Assembly: GCA_944321005.1 (NCBI GenBank)
Contig: CALUJT010000096.1
Span: forward strand, 1 to 8,004
Reading direction: 5' to 3'
Source of the DNA: an uncultured Atopobiaceae bacterium
GTDB taxonomy: Bacteria; Actinomycetota; Coriobacteriia; Coriobacteriales; Atopobiaceae
DNA: 8,004 nt
In this document: positions 5,861-8,004 of the stretch, piece after piece
Layout: each line of letters starts with the position of its first letter
How positions within the stretch are numbered: position 1 is the stretch's first letter
Position numbers and translations under genes: made by a program
The notes under the pieces: model-generated
Databases searched by the model: none
Told to the model about the DNA's origin: nothing
Seen by the model: only the letters and a program-made list of their open reading frames with translations

Positions 5861-6424
5861 CTAGACGCGGCTCACGAACTTGCCGGTGCGGGTGTCCACC
5901 TTGATGCGCTCGCCCTGGTTGAGGTACATCGGGACCTGGATCACGGCGCCGGTCTCGATGGTGGCGGGCTTGGTGCCGCCCTGGACGGTGTCGCCCTTGA
6001 AGCCGGGGTCGGTCTCGGTGATCTCGGCCTCGATGAACATCGGGGGCTCGCAGCCCAGAAGCTCGGTGTCGGCGTAGAGGAGCTGGGCGTTGTCGTTCTC
6101 CTTGAACCACTTGGCGTTGTCGCCGATGAAGTCCGCCGGGAGCTCGACCTGCTCGTAGGTCTCGTTGTCCATGAAGTAGTAGGTGCCGCCGTCGTTGTAG
6201 AGGTACTGCATCTCCTTGGTGATGAGCTGCACGTTCTCGAACTTGGTGCCGGCGTTGCAGGTCTGGTCGATCACGCGGCCAGTCCTGAGGTCGCGGATCT
6301 TGTAGCGGACGAAGGCGCCGCCCTTGCCGGGCTTGACGTGCTGGAACTCAACGATGGTGTAGTACTTGTCGTTGATCTTGAGGCCCATGCCGTTCTTGAA
6401 GTCTGCGGTGCTGATGGTTGCCAC
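5861..6424 (-). CDS. efp: Elongation factor P
   Basis: This 187-aa protein has the standard EF-P length and three beta-barrel domains: KOW-like (about 1-65), central OB (66-128) and C-terminal OB (129-185). EF-P enters the ribosomal E site and relieves stalling at consecutive prolines. The tip of domain I reads HVKPGKGGAF, with the functional lysine at K34. The C-terminal signature runs from KPATIETGAVIQVP to GERIKVDTRTGKFVSR. The loop PGKGG differs from the PGKGP loop reported as working unmodified in several actinobacteria; no modification enzyme is visible here. The start is GTG at 6424, giving the typical MATISTADFK. Only a short AAGAG 5 nt upstream serves as ribosome site. It is probably a single-gene transcript with its own promoter and terminator. 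Confidence 0.98.
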   Translation of the reverse strand: MATISTADFKNGMGLKINDKYYTIVEFQHVKPGKGGAFVRYKIRDLRTGRVIDQTCNAGTKFENVQLITKEMQYLYNDGGTYYFMDNETYEQVELPADFIGDNAKWFKENDNAQLLYADTELLGCEPPMFIEAEITETDPGFKGDTVQGGTKPATIETGAVIQVPMYLNQGERIKVDTRTGKFVSRV

Positions 6425-6475
6425 GTGTGCTCTTTTCCCTCTATGCCCGCTCGGGGCGCGTACATACGACCCTGT

Positions 6476-6502
6476 ATTCTAGCACGGGCTCGCCGCTGCC
6501 AA
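6476..6502 (-). promoter_or_regulatory. Candidate efp promoter
   Basis: On the minus strand the sequence TGCTAGAAT contains an extended -10 (TG-n-TAGAAT, box at 6481-6476). A TTGGCA (6502-6497) lies 15 bp upstream, slightly close for a -35. The leader to the efp GTG would be about 45 nt. The rest of the 6425-6574 gap holds a possible GGGGCC/GGCCCC stem (6541-6562) after manO, without a T-run, and nothing else clear. Confidence 0.5.
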
Positions 6503-6574
6503 GAAAACGCCAGAAATGCCGAGAAGGACCGGGCGCCACCGGGGCCATCCGCCTCAGGCCCCCGCCCAGAGCCC

Positions 6575-6961
6575 CTACCCGCGCCCGGTGACGCGGTGCC
6601 AGAGGCCCACCACGCCGGCGCGCAGGACGCCGAGGAAGGTCTCGGAGCGCACGATCTTCTCGCCCCCCACGTACTCGCGGATGGCGCGCAGGGCCTTGTG
6701 GTTGTTGCGCGTGGAGAAGGCGAAGTGGCCGTTCTCCTTGGTGAAGACCGCGAAGCGCGGGATGACGCGCCCGCCAAAGAGGACCGACGCCGCTATGTGG
6801 TCGATCTGGTCCCAGGGAATCTGGATGTAGTCCTCGACGTTGCGCTCGTTGTAGTACTCGAGGGCCTTGTCCCCCACCATCATGTTGCCCGTGGTGGTGA
6901 GCCCCACGAACATCGTGGCGGGGATGGCGAGGTCGACCTTGGTGTTGCGAGACTGAGCCAT
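6575..6961 (-). CDS. manO: DUF956 protein, mannose-PTS-associated ManO
   Basis: This is a 128-aa protein matching the DUF956/ManO family: NTKVDLAIPATMFVGLTTTG near the start, then MMVGDKALEYYNERN (27-41), DYIQIPWDQID (44-54), FGGRVIPRFAVFTK (62-75), and AIREYVGGEKIVRSETF (93-109). The gene is characteristically last in mannose PTS operons; its biochemical role is not established, but it is thought to regulate expression or activity of the transporter. There is no signal peptide or membrane segment, so it is probably cytoplasmic. ATG 6961 was chosen because MAQSRNTKVDL matches the family start, but its ribosome site is distant (AAAGGA, 13 nt). An in-frame ATG at 7021 has a better AGGAAG 7 nt upstream and would add 20 residues. 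It lies 113 bp after the IID gene, across a hairpin. Confidence 0.9.
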   Translation of the reverse strand: MAQSRNTKVDLAIPATMFVGLTTTGNMMVGDKALEYYNERNVEDYIQIPWDQIDHIAASVLFGGRVIPRFAVFTKENGHFAFSTRNNHKALRAIREYVGGEKIVRSETFLGVLRAGVVGLWHRVTGRG

Positions 6962-6993
6962 GGGAGAGCCCCATTCCTTTCCGAGACAAGCGA

Positions 6994-7050
6994 GGGGCCG
7001 CGCCCCCGCACGAAATGCCATTGTGACACTTCCTGTGAGAGCGCGGCCCC
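6994..7050 (-). other. Hairpin with 10-bp all-GC stem between PTS IID and manO
   Basis: GGGGCCGCGC (6994-7003) and GCGCGGCCCC (7041-7050) are perfect inverted repeats around a 37-nt loop. On the minus strand the loop exposes AGGAAG and the ATG at 7021. No T-run follows, so it is not a standard terminator. It could stabilise the upstream PTS mRNA or set the level of manO relative to the transporter. Confidence 0.6.
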
Positions 7051-7074
7051 GAGAAGTCGGGCTGGCCGAATGCC

Positions 7075-8004
7075 TTAGAGAATCTGGGCGAGGTGGCCGA
7101 GGATGCCGATCGCGAACATGCCGATGATGATGGCGATCGGGGAGACCTTCTTCTTGAGCAGCCAGCAGCAGAGCAGCGTGACGGCCACGGCCGCGAGGCC
7201 GGGGATCAGCTGGTCGAGGTTGGCCTGGAGGGTGGTCACCTTGGCAACATCAAGGCCGGTCGCACCAAGGGAGCTGTAGGAAGACAGCGCGCTCTTGATG
7301 GCGTCCGCGACGCCCTGGCCGCCGCCGTTGGCGGTCTCTGCGATGGCGTTCCAGTCGATGTAGGCGCCCTCGGACTGCGTGACGGTGGAGACGATCGGGG
7401 TGAACTTGATGGACACCCAGCGCTCGACCAGCGCGCCGATGACGAACATACCAAGGATGGAGGCACCCTCGGTGATCTTGCCCATGATGCCGCCGGAGAG
7501 GTCCTTGGTGATGGACGTGCCGAGCTGGTAGCCAAACTCCTGCGTGTACCACTCGAACGCCAGACGGATGACGTTCCAGGCGACGAAGAACAGGATCGGG
7601 CCCATGATGGAGCCGCCCATGGCGAGGGAGGCACCCAGAGCGCCGAGCAGCGGGCGAAGGGTGAACCAGAAGACGGGGTCGCCGACGCCGGCGAGCGGGC
7701 CCATCATGCCGACCTTGACGCCCTGGATGGCCGCATCCTCAACGGGGGTGCCGTTGGCACGGTCCTCCTCGAGGGCGAGCGTGACGCCGATGACCGGGGA
7801 CGACACGTAGGGGTGCGTGTTGTAGAACTCCATGTGGCGCTTGAGGGCCGCGATCTGGTCTTCCTTGTTGGGGTAGAGCTTCTTGATGGCGGGGATCATC
7901 GAGAAGCACCAGCCGCCGTTCTGCATGCGCTCGTAGTTCCAGGAGCCCTGGAGGTACTGGTGGCGGAACCAAACCGCAAGGCGGTCGTTCTTGGAGAGCG
8001 TGAT
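7075..8004 (-). CDS. PTS mannose/fructose/sorbose family IID component (5' end cut by window)
   Basis: 309 residues are visible before the TAA at 7077-7075; probably only about ten N-terminal residues are missing, since ITLSKNDRLAVWFRHQYLQG lies close to the family start. The protein is a membrane subunit of a mannose-class phosphotransferase permease and works with IIC, IIA and IIB to import and phosphorylate hexoses. Diagnostic segments are QGSWNYERMQNGGW (19-32), MIPAIKKLYP (36-45), FYNTHPYVSSPVIGVTLALE (60-79) and GVKVGMMGPLAGVGDPVFW (95-113). Hydrophobic stretches at about 118-148, 180-195 and 268-308 are membrane-associated, with a positive LLKKK at 282-286. A polar Ser/Gly/Ala-rich segment (207-258) separates the last two. 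IIC and IIAB are expected to lie upstream, beyond 8004. manO follows, confirming the operon type; the sugar cannot be told from the sequence. Confidence 0.96.
   Translation of the reverse strand: MTLSKNDRLAVWFRHQYLQGSWNYERMQNGGWCFSMIPAIKKLYPNKEDQIAALKRHMEFYNTHPYVSSPVIGVTLALEEDRANGTPVEDAAIQGVKVGMMGPLAGVGDPVFWFTLRPLLGALGASLAMGGSIMGPILFFVAWNVIRLAFEWYTQEFGYQLGTSITKDLSGGIMGKITEGASILGMFVIGALVERWVSIKFTPIVSTVTQSEGAYIDWNAIAETANGGGQGVADAIKSALSSYSSLGATGLDVAKVTTLQANLDQLIPGLAAVAVTLLCCWLLKKKVSPIAIIIGMFAIGILGHLAQIL

Noticed and set aside
6541..6562. GGGGCC/GGCCCC stem after manO as a terminator
   Set aside because: The stem is only 6 bp with a 10-nt loop and no T-run follows, so the evidence is too weak to call.
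1..8004. CRISPR array, tRNA/rRNA, transposase or phage genes
   Set aside because: No regularly spaced direct repeats, no tRNA-like cloverleaf and no recombinase or phage motifs were seen on either strand; the only repeats are the palindromic pairs described.

Overview
The window looks like core chromosome from a high-GC actinobacterium, most likely class Coriobacteriia (an Olsenella/Atopobium/Collinsella-type organism). The evidence is strong GC bias at third codon positions, frequent GTG and TTG starts, a mannose-family PTS with its ManO companion, and an Asp23/Gls24 protein beside nusB. That mix combines actinobacterial base composition with Firmicute-like gene content. Taxonomy is inferred from gene content only.

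Every supported gene is on the minus strand. In transcription order (right to left) they are: the 3' part of a mannose-type PTS IID gene (enters at 8004, ends 7075); manO/DUF956 (6961-6575); efp (6424-5861), followed by a strong intrinsic terminator (5839-5800); a promoter and the tight set asp23/yqhY-like (5712-5350), nusB (5343-4774), xseB (4787-4482) and tlyA (4480-3743); a 240-bp gap holding a 136-bp symmetric repeat element; nadK (3502-2645) and recN (2592-955), joined by a possible 18-codon bridging ORF; a gap with two tandem 58-bp imperfect palindromes; and a TIGR02452/PARG-like gene (725 to the left edge).

The section from efp to recN is a condensed form of the efp...yqhY-nusB-folD-xseA-xseB-ispA-dxs-tlyA-argR-recN order known from Bacillus and Clostridia. 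Here folD, xseA, ispA, dxs and argR are absent and nadK lies between tlyA and recN. Functions cover translation (EF-P, TlyA rRNA methylation), transcription antitermination (NusB), DNA repair (XseB, RecN), NADP supply (NadK), sugar uptake (PTS) and possibly ADP-ribose metabolism (PARG-like).

No clear new defence or mobile system is visible. The points most worth following are the 136-bp doubly symmetric element between tlyA and nadK, the tandem 58-bp palindromes after recN, an E-to-Q change at the expected catalytic position of the PARG-like protein, the mini-ORF that exactly bridges nadK and recN, a probable frameshift in the NusB tail, and XseB without its XseA partner.
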